This document shows, in pieces, positions 38,242 through 48,285 of a DNA stretch of 64,000 nt; the stretch's first letter is position 1; each line of letters begins with the position of its first letter. A program made the translations under genes and the position numbers. The notes under the pieces were generated by a model that made no database searches, was not told the DNA's origin, and worked only from the letters and a program-made list of their open reading frames with translations. Source of the DNA: Flavilitoribacter sp020436695. GTDB lineage: Bacteria; Bacteroidota; Bacteroidia; Chitinophagales; Saprospiraceae. The stretch spans positions 62,001 to 126,000 of the forward strand of contig JAWKLQ010000014.1 in NCBI GenBank assembly GCA_041392665.1, read 5' to 3'.

Positions 38242-41200
38242 ATGAAATGTACGACCCAAACGGGGCAGTATCGCCTACTGCCTTTCGTGTTATTTGTACT
38301 TGGGTTTATAGTCAACTTACCCTCGGTACAGGCACAAAAAATTGAAAAACTCGAACAGGTAGCCAATGGCAAGGCGGATAGCCCGCTTCCCATCGTTAAC
38401 TGGGTAACCGGTAACGTCAACGAACAAAAGGCTCACTTCACCGAGTGCATGTCTATTCCTTATCACCTCGAAGTGCTGGATCTTACTCCCGGCGAGACCT
38501 ATTGCGTGACCATAGGATATGATACCAAGCGCGGTGGTAAACACGCCATCGACTTTATACACGCTTGGGATGCCGATATCATCGACGCCCACTTCAACAC
38601 CTTCGGCCATGTTCATGATCCATCGGTTTCCCCAGAAATGATCGACCCTCTGGCCAATACAGCGCTGGTCGGTATGGCGCTTCCTGAGGTTAAGGCTACT
38701 CTTCCGGCTCCGCAGTTCCCGCTGGCGGGTACAACCGATCCGATCAACCACTATAACGATAAAGTGGTTACTCCCGGCCTTAATTATATCTCCATCTGGA
38801 ACGGTACTTTTGTCGGTGCGCCCTGTATCGCCTTCGAGTCTGATCTGGATGACGCAACTGGAGAGGGTGGAATCAAAGTTTGCTTTACTGTTGATAACAA
38901 CCCGAATTCTGATGCAGTGGTACTCGCCTGGGCCGGTCACATTGCCGCGTCCGCAGTATGGGGACCCGATGAATCGGCTACGTCTATTACCGGAAGCCCG
39001 TATCATACCTTTGTGGCTGCCTGTAACAATGACTCTTATTCCAATACCGAAAATGTAGTTTGCGGTGCCAATCAGCCTGCAATGGTTACCCAACTGCTGA
39101 GTGGCTGTGGCAGTAAGGATGTACAGCTTCAGGCCAGTGCAGTGGTTCCGGCTGCTGAGTGTTTTATCCTCGGTGCCAATCCGATCTGTGGGAACGACGA
39201 GCAGTTTTATACGGCCCAGCTGGCAGCCGGAATAGGCACCATCGTTGCGGTAGATTGGGAGATCACCGAAACGGGTGGTGACAAAGCCAACTTCACCACT
39301 ACCGGAAATAATAATGCCACGGATAATGCTGCTCCCTGGACGATCGGGGTCACCGGCGTCAACGGTGGTGATTTCACGCTGACGGCTACCATCACCTACT
39401 GCCCGGATGGAGAAGTTTGTAACGGCATGGGCAAATTGAAGGAATCCATATGCATGCTTCCGCTTATGGTTACTGATCCGCCGGATGTATCGGTAGATGA
39501 CGATTTTGCCCTTTGTGAGGATGATGAACCGGTGACACTGACCGGCTCGCCCACCCCAACAGGTGGCGGAGATCTGGGAGCCTTCATGTTTGTCGGTCCA
39601 GGTTCCGGCTTGACGAATAATGGCGACGGTACGGCGGAGTTCGATCCGGAAATCGCCGGCCCCGGTACCTATACTATTGTTTACCAGTATACCACTGCTG
39701 AGGGATGTAGCGGAGAAGACGAGGTGATCATTACGGTGAATGAATTGCCTGATATTTCCATTGACGGGCCCACGGAGGCCTGCTATGGAGATGGCACGGT
39801 GGTCTTTACCGGCCTGGTAGACGGCGCTTCTGCCGGTAGCGGCACCTTTACCCTGACGCCTCCTTCTCCCGGCGGCTTTGCCGATCAGGGCGACGGTACT
39901 GCCGAGTTGAGCCCCAGCCTGGTAACCCCCGGCACTTGGACCGTTACCTTCAGTTATGAAGATCAAAACGGATGTGTCAATTCCACCAGTATCGACTTTG
40001 TTATACATCCTCTACCTATCGTTTCATTTTCCGGCCCGGAGTCTTATTGTGAAGAGGATGAACCAGGAGAATATACGGGCTTGATCTCTGGAGCCTATGT
40101 CGATCCGATCGGCACCTTTACCATCGACCCTCCTGCGGGCGGTTTTACCGATAACGGCGACAATACCGCGACGCTGGATCCCGGTATGGTAGGCGACGGC
40201 TCCTATGTGATCACCTTCACCTACACCGACGAATTCGGGTGTTATGGTGAATTTACCCAGGACGTTGAAATTTATCCGACGCCGATGCTGGGAATCGGCA
40301 CCGCTGACATCCCCTGCGAAGATGAAACCCTGACATTTACCGGCCTGGTCAACGGCGCGGATGCCACCGGTGGTACCTTCAGCATCGATCCCGCGCCGAT
40401 TGGAACGTTTGTCGATACTGGGACCGGTTCTGCTGTTTTCACGCCCGATATCAACGACGTCGGAACGTTTGAAATCACTTTTGCTTTTGAAGATGCCAAT
40501 GGCTGTGGTGATGAAGTAACCCGTACGGTCGATCTGGAACAATGTTGTGAATTTTTTGCTTCCTGCAATCTTGATGATGCCGTCCAAATGATGGAATACT
40601 GCAGCTACGAAGAATTCCTGACGGCCAATCCGTTCCTGACCAATATTAATGAAGTATTCTCGATGGTAACGGAACGTCCCTGCGGCACACTACTGATGTA
40701 CGCCACGGATGATCCCAGTGGTGATCTGTGTCCGGATGGTATTTCGGTTGTTCGCACCTACGTATTGTTCGATGACCTGAATGAGAACGATGAACTGGAC
40801 GACGGAGAGATGTACGTCGAGTGTGTCGAGAACTACCTGATCGAAGATAATACCGCTCCGGAGATCACCTGCCCGGTGGGTATCCTGGGGCTGCCCTGCG
40901 ATTTTCCGTTAGGTTCTGCCTTCACGACGGTTACCGGCTTTGTTGCCGGCGGTGGAACGGCCTTTGACAATTGCTCCGATCCGGAAGATATGGAACTTGT
41001 GGTCGAAGAGATCAGTGGAGGTGATATCTGCAACGGACGGACGCTGAAGCGTATCTATACCCTTATCGACGAATGTGGTAATCGGTCCGAGAGCTGTGAG
41101 CAGCACTTCAGCTTCCTGCCGCCAATTGAAGCAACGCCTGAGGTACCGCCTTTCCCGGCGCAATTGACCTGTGCGCAAGCAGCTGCATACGTGGCACCGA

Positions 41201-43050
41201 CTATACCTTATGGTAACGGACAGGATGGTGATTGCGGGATCAGCGGCACCCTGTTACCGAATATCGTAAAGGATTTTGATAGATGCTTAGGCGGTACGAT
41301 CACCGTCAGTTATTTGGCTATCGATAAATGCGGCCGCGAGGTCTCGGTAGGGCCGATCGACATCGATGTACTGCCGGCCCCATTCCCGGAGATAGGCGAT
41401 CCCGACCTGCCTGAATCCCTGAGCTGCGCCGAAGCGGTGGCTTTCGATAATGCTGCGGCCGGCCTGATCCTCTATTCCAACGGCGAGACGGGCGTTTGTG
41501 AGATCAGCGGTTCGCTTTTGCCGATTATTGGTAAAAGTTTTGATGAATGCGGTGGTGTTGTACAGGTAGCTTATGCTGGCGTCATCTGTGGCAATGCGAT
41601 CAATACCATTACCTACGAGATACCGGTAGATGCCGCTCCGCAGGCCGAATTTGAATCACTACCGGGCAATACCACGGTCGACTGTATCGACGACGTAGTG
41701 ACCAGCGATCTGGATTATGACAATGGCGAGGAAGGTGTATGTGAGATCAGCGGTACGGTAACTTCTACGCTGGAAGAGGAATCTTTCGACGGTTGTGTTG
41801 GTGAATATACGGAGACCTGGACCTTTACTGACAACTGCGGTCGTCCGATTATTCATAGCCGTACGATCTCCATCCAGCGCGTGGTATCGGTCTCCGCCGA
41901 AGCCGTGGAAGAATTTGTTTGTACGGATGACGATGCCGCTGCCATTTCCTACGCAGTAGCCGGTGAGCCGGGCATACCCGATGAATACATGATCGACGCG
42001 GATGCGGCAGCGGAAGCAGCCGGATTCCTGGATGTAGACTGGACGGCCCTGCCGGGTTCTCCGCTGTTCTACGATCTGCCGGCAGATGTAGAGCCGGGTA
42101 TCTACCACTTCATCTTTAAGGTAAGAGACTCGTCTTGTCCTTCCTGCGTGGCTCAGGATCCTTTCTCTATCGAAGTGAAGGCACCGGATCCCAATCTGGC
42201 CTGTCTGGGTCAGGCCAACGTCAGTCTGCAGGACGACTGCCAGGCTACGCTGGACTGGAAAGATGTATTGACAGGCAGCTTTATCTGCCTCAATGAAGAA
42301 GATTACGAGATCCTGGTAAAAGACGGAGATCAGTCCAACGGTAATATCGTAGACGGTTGCGGTCTGTACGAATATGTGGTTACGGGTCCTGACGGCTTCA
42401 CCTGCTGGGGCTATGTACTGGCCGAAGACAAGCAGCCGCCGGTATTGGAATACTGCCCCGATGATGTTCGTGGCTGGTCCACTTATGACTACGGCTTCCA
42501 GGAATTCATCTGCGACGACATCGAAAAACTGTTGCTGGACGGTCCGGTAACCTACAAACTGGATAAAGATGGCAACCTGATCGAAGGATCCATCTCCACG
42601 CATCAGGCGAAGTGGCTGTTCAAATATGTAACCGGCTACGCTGAGTTTGTTGACAACTGCGGTGACATCACGGTGACGGTTACCGATCAGGTAAACTATG
42701 GCTACGACAAAGATTGTGATGATGTAGTGATCACTCGTAAGTTCACGGCTCGTGATGCTTGCAAAGGCCTGTTGTCTCCGGACATCTGCTACCAGGACAT
42801 CGTTATCCGCAAGCCGACGCTGGAAGATGTATACTGCCCGAAAGACGCTGAGATCAGCTGTGAAAAAGCAGCTAAAGAAGACTTCAAACTGGATGCTCAC
42901 GGCAATCCTCACCCGGATGAGACCGGCTATCCCTGGTTGTATACTGCTTTCGACTCTGATTTCGATCCTGAAAATGACGACTGGCTGGATTACGCCACAC
43001 AAGTATTCCTGAGTGCTGCCTTACTGCAACATCGCTGGCTTCTTCACTGA
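38242..43050 (+). CDS. Locus B, N-terminal 1602-residue segment with Ig-like repeats
   Basis: A signal peptide (LLPFVLFVLGFIVNLPSVQAQ) is followed by a region up to about 400 that may be a ligand-binding head. Four Ig/PKD-like units follow at about 412, 502, 592 and 680 (VDDDFALCEDDEPVTLTG, IDGPTEACYGDGTVVFTG, FSGPESYCEEDEPGEYTG, GTADIPCEDETLTFTG). Next come three repeats of about 80 residues with the pattern NGxxGxCxISG (near 995, 1090 and 1160), then the HYR-like module shared with the other loci (WSTYDYGFQ, KLDAHGNPHPDETGYPW). The end VFLSAALLQHRWLLH is out of frame; homologues read VFLSAAYCNLGASY. Confidence 0.85.
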   Translation: MKCTTQTGQYRLLPFVLFVLGFIVNLPSVQAQKIEKLEQVANGKADSPLPIVNWVTGNVNEQKAHFTECMSIPYHLEVLDLTPGETYCVTIGYDTKRGGKHAIDFIHAWDADIIDAHFNTFGHVHDPSVSPEMIDPLANTALVGMALPEVKATLPAPQFPLAGTTDPINHYNDKVVTPGLNYISIWNGTFVGAPCIAFESDLDDATGEGGIKVCFTVDNNPNSDAVVLAWAGHIAASAVWGPDESATSITGSPYHTFVAACNNDSYSNTENVVCGANQPAMVTQLLSGCGSKDVQLQASAVVPAAECFILGANPICGNDEQFYTAQLAAGIGTIVAVDWEITETGGDKANFTTTGNNNATDNAAPWTIGVTGVNGGDFTLTATITYCPDGEVCNGMGKLKESICMLPLMVTDPPDVSVDDDFALCEDDEPVTLTGSPTPTGGGDLGAFMFVGPGSGLTNNGDGTAEFDPEIAGPGTYTIVYQYTTAEGCSGEDEVIITVNELPDISIDGPTEACYGDGTVVFTGLVDGASAGSGTFTLTPPSPGGFADQGDGTAELSPSLVTPGTWTVTFSYEDQNGCVNSTSIDFVIHPLPIVSFSGPESYCEEDEPGEYTGLISGAYVDPIGTFTIDPPAGGFTDNGDNTATLDPGMVGDGSYVITFTYTDEFGCYGEFTQDVEIYPTPMLGIGTADIPCEDETLTFTGLVNGADATGGTFSIDPAPIGTFVDTGTGSAVFTPDINDVGTFEITFAFEDANGCGDEVTRTVDLEQCCEFFASCNLDDAVQMMEYCSYEEFLTANPFLTNINEVFSMVTERPCGTLLMYATDDPSGDLCPDGISVVRTYVLFDDLNENDELDDGEMYVECVENYLIEDNTAPEITCPVGILGLPCDFPLGSAFTTVTGFVAGGGTAFDNCSDPEDMELVVEEISGGDICNGRTLKRIYTLIDECGNRSESCEQHFSFLPPIEATPEVPPFPAQLTCAQAAAYVAPTIPYGNGQDGDCGISGTLLPNIVKDFDRCLGGTITVSYLAIDKCGREVSVGPIDIDVLPAPFPEIGDPDLPESLSCAEAVAFDNAAAGLILYSNGETGVCEISGSLLPIIGKSFDECGGVVQVAYAGVICGNAINTITYEIPVDAAPQAEFESLPGNTTVDCIDDVVTSDLDYDNGEEGVCEISGTVTSTLEEESFDGCVGEYTETWTFTDNCGRPIIHSRTISIQRVVSVSAEAVEEFVCTDDDAAAISYAVAGEPGIPDEYMIDADAAAEAAGFLDVDWTALPGSPLFYDLPADVEPGIYHFIFKVRDSSCPSCVAQDPFSIEVKAPDPNLACLGQANVSLQDDCQATLDWKDVLTGSFICLNEEDYEILVKDGDQSNGNIVDGCGLYEYVVTGPDGFTCWGYVLAEDKQPPVLEYCPDDVRGWSTYDYGFQEFICDDIEKLLLDGPVTYKLDKDGNLIEGSISTHQAKWLFKYVTGYAEFVDNCGDITVTVTDQVNYGYDKDCDDVVITRKFTARDACKGLLSPDICYQDIVIRKPTLEDVYCPKDAEISCEKAAKEDFKLDAHGNPHPDETGYPWLYTAFDSDFDPENDDWLDYATQVFLSAALLQHRWLLH

Positions 43051-45763
43051 CGGCGAGCGTATCGTAGTTTTGCGAAGGTATAAGATCGTTCGTACCTGGG
43101 GAGATCCTTGACTGGTGCTCCAAAAGAAGTATACGAGGTGCAAACAGATCATCAAGATCGGTGACAGCAAGCCGCCTAAAGTGAAGTGTGAAGAAGTGGA
43201 CTACGACAACGACGGCCCGCTGACCTGCGCACGTCTACCGGTCCTTACGACTGCGGCTGCTTTCCACGTCCCGATGCCCGGTGGTGAAAGACAACTGCTC
43301 CACTGGGAAGTACTGACTGAGATCGTAGCTTACGGTACTGATGGAGTGGTTGTAGCTACTATCCTGCCGGGTGCGACCCGCGTAAGCGGAATTCCTCTGG
43401 GATGCCACTACATCAAGTATAGTGGGTTGCGACGCGTGGTAACAAAACGGTTGAATACTGCCCCTTTCTACGTGGAAGACCAGGTGGCACCATCGCAGTA
43501 TCGTGATGACGATCTGCATTTCTATCGGCGGCCAGGGACTGGCTCGCGTATATGCTGCTGATATCGACGAAGTAACTCCCTGACCAACTGCGGACCGATC
43601 CGCATCGAAGTACGTCGCCGCGTATTGGCCGGTGAAGAGTACGGTTGCCTGGAATGTTTGACTACGACGGTGACGGCGAAGTAATTGACGACAGTAAGCC
43701 TGAGCAAGCCTTACGGTGTAGCCGGTGATGAAGTACTACCTTCACTCCATGGTTGGATTACGTAGACTTCACGCCTGCTGCGATATGAACGAGAACGTAC
43801 GCATCCGAACTGCGCGTATGGGATGACCGCAACGGTGACGGCACTCCTGCGATCGAGAAATACTTCTGCGGAGAATACGATGCTCGAACGTAACGGATAA
43901 TGCTAACGTATGCTGGCTGGATGTACTGATCGAAGACAAACTGCCTGCGCTACTGTGACCGCCGCTGCCCCATCGACTGTGACAAACTGCCTTACGACTT
44001 CGATCCGACCGACTCTGAGCAAATGACTGAACTGTTCGGCACAGCCACCGGTTCTGACAGCCCGGGTTACACCATTACGGAAGAAGCACCGAATGTAGAA
44101 GATCTGGATGACTGTGGTTATGGTGTATTCGTACGTCGTTTCACCGTATCTGACGCTAAAGGGTCTGACTTCCACTAACAAGTGTGAGCAGAAAGTAACG
44201 ATCAAAGAACAGACACAAATACAAGATCAAGTTCCCGAAAGATGCATCAGCTAACTGTGGCATTCCTCAGGAGACACCTTGAAGTAGACGAACTGGCTTG
44301 TGACCTGTCTGGCCCATCAGCGTGAAGGATGACTTCTTCTCCAGCCCGAGTGGCGACGAGTGCTACAAGATCTTTCCGTACTTGCTCCGTGATCAACTGG
44401 TGTGAGTATGACGGTATCTCCGATCCGGTGGTAGTTAGCCGCGACGAAGATTGCGACGGCAAACCTGGTGACGAAGATGTATGGGTGATCGTCATGAAGC
44501 GATGAACGACAAAGATCCCTGCTACGACTACTTATGGCCAGGAGCCGGCTAAATTTCCCCAGCCACGTATGGTATGACCGCGATGATGATCCGTTCAACC
44601 TGTGGCCGGAAGCCGGAACCAAAGGTTACAACTGCGAATACGAGACTAACCCATGGGGTTTCTGGAAAAGTAGCTCCGATCACGGAGAACGAAGAGAGGA
44701 AGACGAAGATACCGATAACTATCCTAAAGGCTACTACGGCGACCACTGTGATGATATGGCCAGTGTAGGATTCTGGCAGTACACTCAGGTGATCAAAGTA
44801 TACGACAATGTGAATCCGATCGTTGAGTTCACGGCACCTGATCCGTTCTGTTCTTACTCTTCCGACTTCGACGCGAGACTGTCGGCGAAGTAAGCATCGA
44901 CTTCACCATCGATGAGAACTGATACTCCTGAAGATCTGACCATTACGATCTACCTGGATGCCCTACCAGGATGGCGTACTGGACGGTGACATCACGGACC
45001 TGCTGAGCGGTACTTACCCGAAAACTACAACGTAACAGGTACCTTCCCGCTGGGCGCCCACTACATCCGGCGTAAGCGGTAAAGACGGTTGCAGCAACCA
45101 GAGCTGGAATCAACATTCCGTTCGAAGTAGTAGACTGCGCAAAGCACCGACCCCGATCTGTATCAATGGTCTGGGATCCGAGCTGATGCCGGTGATCCCG
45201 ACAGCGATGCTGACGGTGACGGCGACGACGACACTGGCGCTATGGCGATCTGGGCCTCTGACTTCATTGCCAGCCCGGCTTACGATTGCACCGGCGATGT
45301 AACCTCCATCAACCGCGTTGGTAGAGGAAGTGATCGAAGATCAAACCGGAATACACACTGACCTGTGACGATGATGCCAGCCTGCTGGTTGAGATCTGGG
45401 CATGGGATGGAGCCGGCAACGTGACTTCTGCGAAACGTATATGTACTGGTACAAGACAACATGGTACAGTGTGCAGGAGGAGCCAGTTCCTGTAGCAGGT
45501 GTAATTGCCACCGGAAGAACTGAACACGGTAGCTGGTGTACAAGTAGGTCTGAGCGGTAACTCTACTGCCCTGATGACTACCACCAGTGACGACGGTCAC
45601 TTCATCTTCAGCGGATTGGCTGAAGGCTTTGACTACACGATCACTCCGTTGTTCGAAGGTAACCCGCTGAACGGTGTATCTACTTTCGACCTGGTACTGA
45701 TGAGCAAGCACGTCCTGGGTCTGCAGACGCTGGGATAGCCCGTACAAGATCATTGCCGCTGAC

Positions 45764-46744
45764 GTGAACAATGACCGCAAGGTAACGGCACAGGATGCAA
45801 TCTACGCTCGTCGTTTGATCCTGAACATCGATACGAAGTTCCCGAACAATACCAGCTGGCGTTTCATTGATGCTTCTTACAAATTCCCGAACCCGGCCAA
45901 TCCATGGCAGGAGGAATTCCCGGAAGTGATCAACGTGAACGACCTGCAAGGTGCACTGGCTAACGCTGACTTCGTAGCCGTGAAAGTATCTGACTTGAGC
46001 ATCGATGCCAAAGCCAACGCACTGATGGCTGAAACCCGGACCAAGCAAGGTACCTTCGCGCTGAACGTAGCGGATGTAAACATGAAAGCCGGTAACGAAT
46101 ACCGCGTAGCAGTAACGGCTGCTGACCTGGCCAAGCTGCAAGGCTTCCAGGGCACGCTGAACTTCGATAACAGCAAAGTATCACTGGTAGATGTTGAATA
46201 CGGAGCTGCTACAGCTGCCAACTTCGGTATGCACCTGGTAGACGCCGGTATGATCACCACTAGCTGGAACAAAGAAGGGATTTCCCCCGAGGGGATTAGC
46301 GAGGGCTTGAGCCGGGGGCTCAAAGAGCAAAGGGGGCTTCTGTTCACGATGGTACTGCGTGCCACCACGGATGCTGCGCTGAGCAACGTACTGAGCATCA
46401 ACAGCCGCGTAACTGCCGCTGAAGCGTACAGCAACGATGAGACGATGGATCTGGCGATCGACTTCGGCGCAGGAGTAGTAGTAAGCACCGGCTTCGAACT
46501 GGGTCAGAACACACCGAACCCATTCCGTACGCAGACCACGATCACTTACACCCTGCCGGAAGCAGCGAATGTTACCTTCACGGTATCTGATGCTACGGGC
46601 AGAACACTGGAAGTACGTCGCACTTCAGGAGTACAGGGCCAAAACACCCTGACGCTGCAGCGCAACGACCTGCCGGCAGGTGTATTGTTCTACACGATGA
46701 CCACTGGTGACTTCACTGCAACCAAATCCATGGTGGTTGAATAA
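45764..46744 (+). CDS. Locus B, C-terminal segment with dockerin-, cohesin-like and T9SS domains
   Basis: This open segment is the end of locus B rather than a gene with its own start. It begins within the dockerin-like motif (NNDRKVTAQDAIYARRLILNI), continues through a cohesin-like domain (GNEYRVAVTAADLAKLQGFQG) that carries a palindromic in-frame insertion, and ends in a T9SS sorting domain (FELGQNTPNPFRTQTTITYTL) with the last residues SMVVE. Confidence 0.75.
   Translation: MNNDRKVTAQDAIYARRLILNIDTKFPNNTSWRFIDASYKFPNPANPWQEEFPEVINVNDLQGALANADFVAVKVSDLSIDAKANALMAETRTKQGTFALNVADVNMKAGNEYRVAVTAADLAKLQGFQGTLNFDNSKVSLVDVEYGAATAANFGMHLVDAGMITTSWNKEGISPEGISEGLSRGLKEQRGLLFTMVLRATTDAALSNVLSINSRVTAAEAYSNDETMDLAIDFGAGVVVSTGFELGQNTPNPFRTQTTITYTLPEAANVTFTVSDATGRTLEVRRTSGVQGQNTLTLQRNDLPAGVLFYTMTTGDFTATKSMVVE
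46276..46337. repeat. Palindrome-rich in-frame insertion within the locus B cohesin-like domain
   Basis: About 62 bp rich in small palindromes (CCCCGAGGGG, GAGCCGGGGGCTC) encode GISPEGISEGLSRGLKEQRG. The giant adhesin and locus A have only a short, unrelated loop at this point (NKRGDVGGDSYDKDD and NKMGENRTTGEAP). It looks like an intergenic-type repeat captured in frame. The corresponding place in locus C carries a copy. Confidence 0.6.
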
Positions 46745-46756
46745 ACCGGTCTGAAA

Positions 46757-46787
46757 GTTGTCAGGCACTTTTAAAGTGCCTGACAAC
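46757..46787 (+). terminator. 3' hairpin after locus B, shared type
   Basis: GTTGTCAGGCACTT and its complement form a perfect stem with a tiny loop, 12 bp after the stop. It has the same TGTCAGG...CCTGACA core as the hairpin behind the giant adhesin. Confidence 0.65.
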
Positions 46788-46810
46788 CAGGATAAAAGAA
46801 ATAATTCATT

Positions 46811-46843
46811 GGAGCGGCTTCCATACGAGGCCGCTCCTTTTTT
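46811..46843 (+). terminator. Intrinsic terminator after locus B
   Basis: GGAGCGGC and GCCGCTCC form an 8-bp stem directly followed by six T residues. Confidence 0.85.
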
Positions 46844-46925
46844 ATGATCAACGTAAAGTCACTGTTATATCATAAGGTCAAAAAAAATGTGGATGGCACG
46901 CATACCAGCATGCAAAAAACTTCCT

Positions 46926-46933
46926 TACATTTG
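46926..46933 (+). promoter_or_regulatory. Possible -7 box of surface-protein locus C (TACATTTG)
   Basis: TACATTTG matches TAnnTTTG and lies about 365 bp before the ATG at 47299, a distance like the long leaders of the sister loci. No TTG at -33 is visible. The remainder of 46934-47298 shows no supported gene. Confidence 0.4.
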
Positions 46934-47298
46934 ATTTACCGGTTTAATGTAATGATCGGCAAAACAGATGGCCTATTGAAAGGTGATTTTACTCCATGCC
47001 AGCGCTGTCATTGAATTGACCTTCAGGATATTACTGATGTGGGTTGCTTTTGTTCCCAAGCTTCGACTGATGCCTGCATCGCTGAGTTGTTACACATACT
47101 CTTTCTTACCGACTCTTTGCTTGTGTAACTGGAAAATGTCGATAGCACTTCTTGTCTTACCTCTCATCGGGCTTTTGCAATGCTGCCATTCTGAACAAGA
47201 CACAACTTTCTATCTCTACGGACTCTTTGGTGTATTTAGTACTTTAACGACCTAAGCATATTAATTTTGACGTTGTTGGTTTAACAAATCGTCTTCTC

Positions 47299-48285
47299 AT
47301 GAAAAAATCTTTGACCTATCTGGGTACAGGAAAAAGCTCTTTGTGGCTTCACCTCTTCCTGCCATTCACACTTTTGTTGGTGATGATGCTCCCTGCCGAC
47401 AAACTGGTCGCCCAGGATTGCCCGGAGATCACATCCGTGACCGTGCCGATGGAAATACCCCTGGGCGGTAAACTTCCATTCAATGCTGTGGGTGAAGGAG
47501 GCTCCGGTGCTTGTAAGTTGGAACTGGAGATCCGGCCCTTCAACGCGCCGGAAACCGAATTCGTATTCATCGCCTCGGTTGGGGGCGGTCCCGGTAAAAC
47601 GCTGGCCGGCTCCACCACACTGGTTGCTGCGAAGTTTCCTGCCGGTAACTATGTGCTGCGCTTTTCTTACGATTGTGATGGAGATCCCGATTGTGAAGGC
47701 GATATCGAAGAGCGTACCCTCACCATTGTGGCTACTCCTGGTATCATTAATGAAAACGTAACCACTGATCTTTGTCTCGGTGGACGAATGGATTTTTACG
47801 CCGAAGCCTTCGGTGGCACAGGCAACTGCCGCCTGGGTATTGAGATCCGTTCTGAAGGAAGTACTGATCCTTATACTTTCCTGGCATCCGTATCGGGCGT
47901 TCCTGACCTGAAATTGTTGGGCGCTACTACGCTTGTTGCCGCTAAGTATCCGGTAGGAGACTATGAAGTCCGTCTTTTTTATGAGTGCGGCCCCAACGCC
48001 AACGAGCGGGAGCTCGTCGATGAGAAGATCATTGAAGTGACGGTACATCCGCTTCCGCAACCGAAAACGGATGCCCAACTGGAATATGAGGTTTGTTCCA
48101 ATGAGGAGTTCTCTATTGATTTGTCGATGCTGATAGAACAACTTCCTGCCGGTTATACACCTTATTTTCAGGATCTAAACGGTAATTTTATCAATGCTCC
48201 GTTTACAAAGAAGGTGGAGAATAAGACAAGGGCAGCCTATTGTCGAAAAGTATACTTTCATCCCATTATCCTGTATACCGAATAA
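47299..48285 (+). CDS. Locus C, N-terminal segment
   Basis: A signal peptide is followed by two related units of about 110 residues (VPMEIPLGGKLPFNAVGEGGSG and NVTTDLCLGGRMDFYAEAFGGTG, each ending in a TTLVAAK(F/Y)P strand), which look like beta-sandwich repeats without a recognised family name. The coding frame leaves this segment near 48225; the last residues (AAYCRKVYFHPIILYTE) are out of frame. Confidence 0.65.
   Translation: MKKSLTYLGTGKSSLWLHLFLPFTLLLVMMLPADKLVAQDCPEITSVTVPMEIPLGGKLPFNAVGEGGSGACKLELEIRPFNAPETEFVFIASVGGGPGKTLAGSTTLVAAKFPAGNYVLRFSYDCDGDPDCEGDIEERTLTIVATPGIINENVTTDLCLGGRMDFYAEAFGGTGNCRLGIEIRSEGSTDPYTFLASVSGVPDLKLLGATTLVAAKYPVGDYEVRLFYECGPNANERELVDEKIIEVTVHPLPQPKTDAQLEYEVCSNEEFSIDLSMLIEQLPAGYTPYFQDLNGNFINAPFTKKVENKTRAAYCRKVYFHPIILYTE

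Larger units (their letters stand above)
38242..46744 (+). pseudogene. Surface-protein locus B: T9SS giant protein gene, frame broken by indels
   Basis: The locus runs from a good start and signal peptide at 38242 to a T9SS sorting domain ending at 46744, about 2830 residues if read through. The frame is clean to about 43015 and again from about 45750. Between these, over 2.7 kb, it shifts repeatedly at single-base insertions and deletions while codon-level similarity to locus C continues. Indel positions differ between B and C although the flanking bases are nearly identical (compare 43950-43985 with 51525-51555). This fits uncorrected read errors in a repeat as well as pseudogene decay. Confidence 0.75.

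Noticed and set aside
46983..47255. ORF of 90 codons in the leader of locus C, rich in Leu and Cys
   Set aside because: It starts at a non-ATG codon, has no supporting context and probably lies in the untranslated leader.
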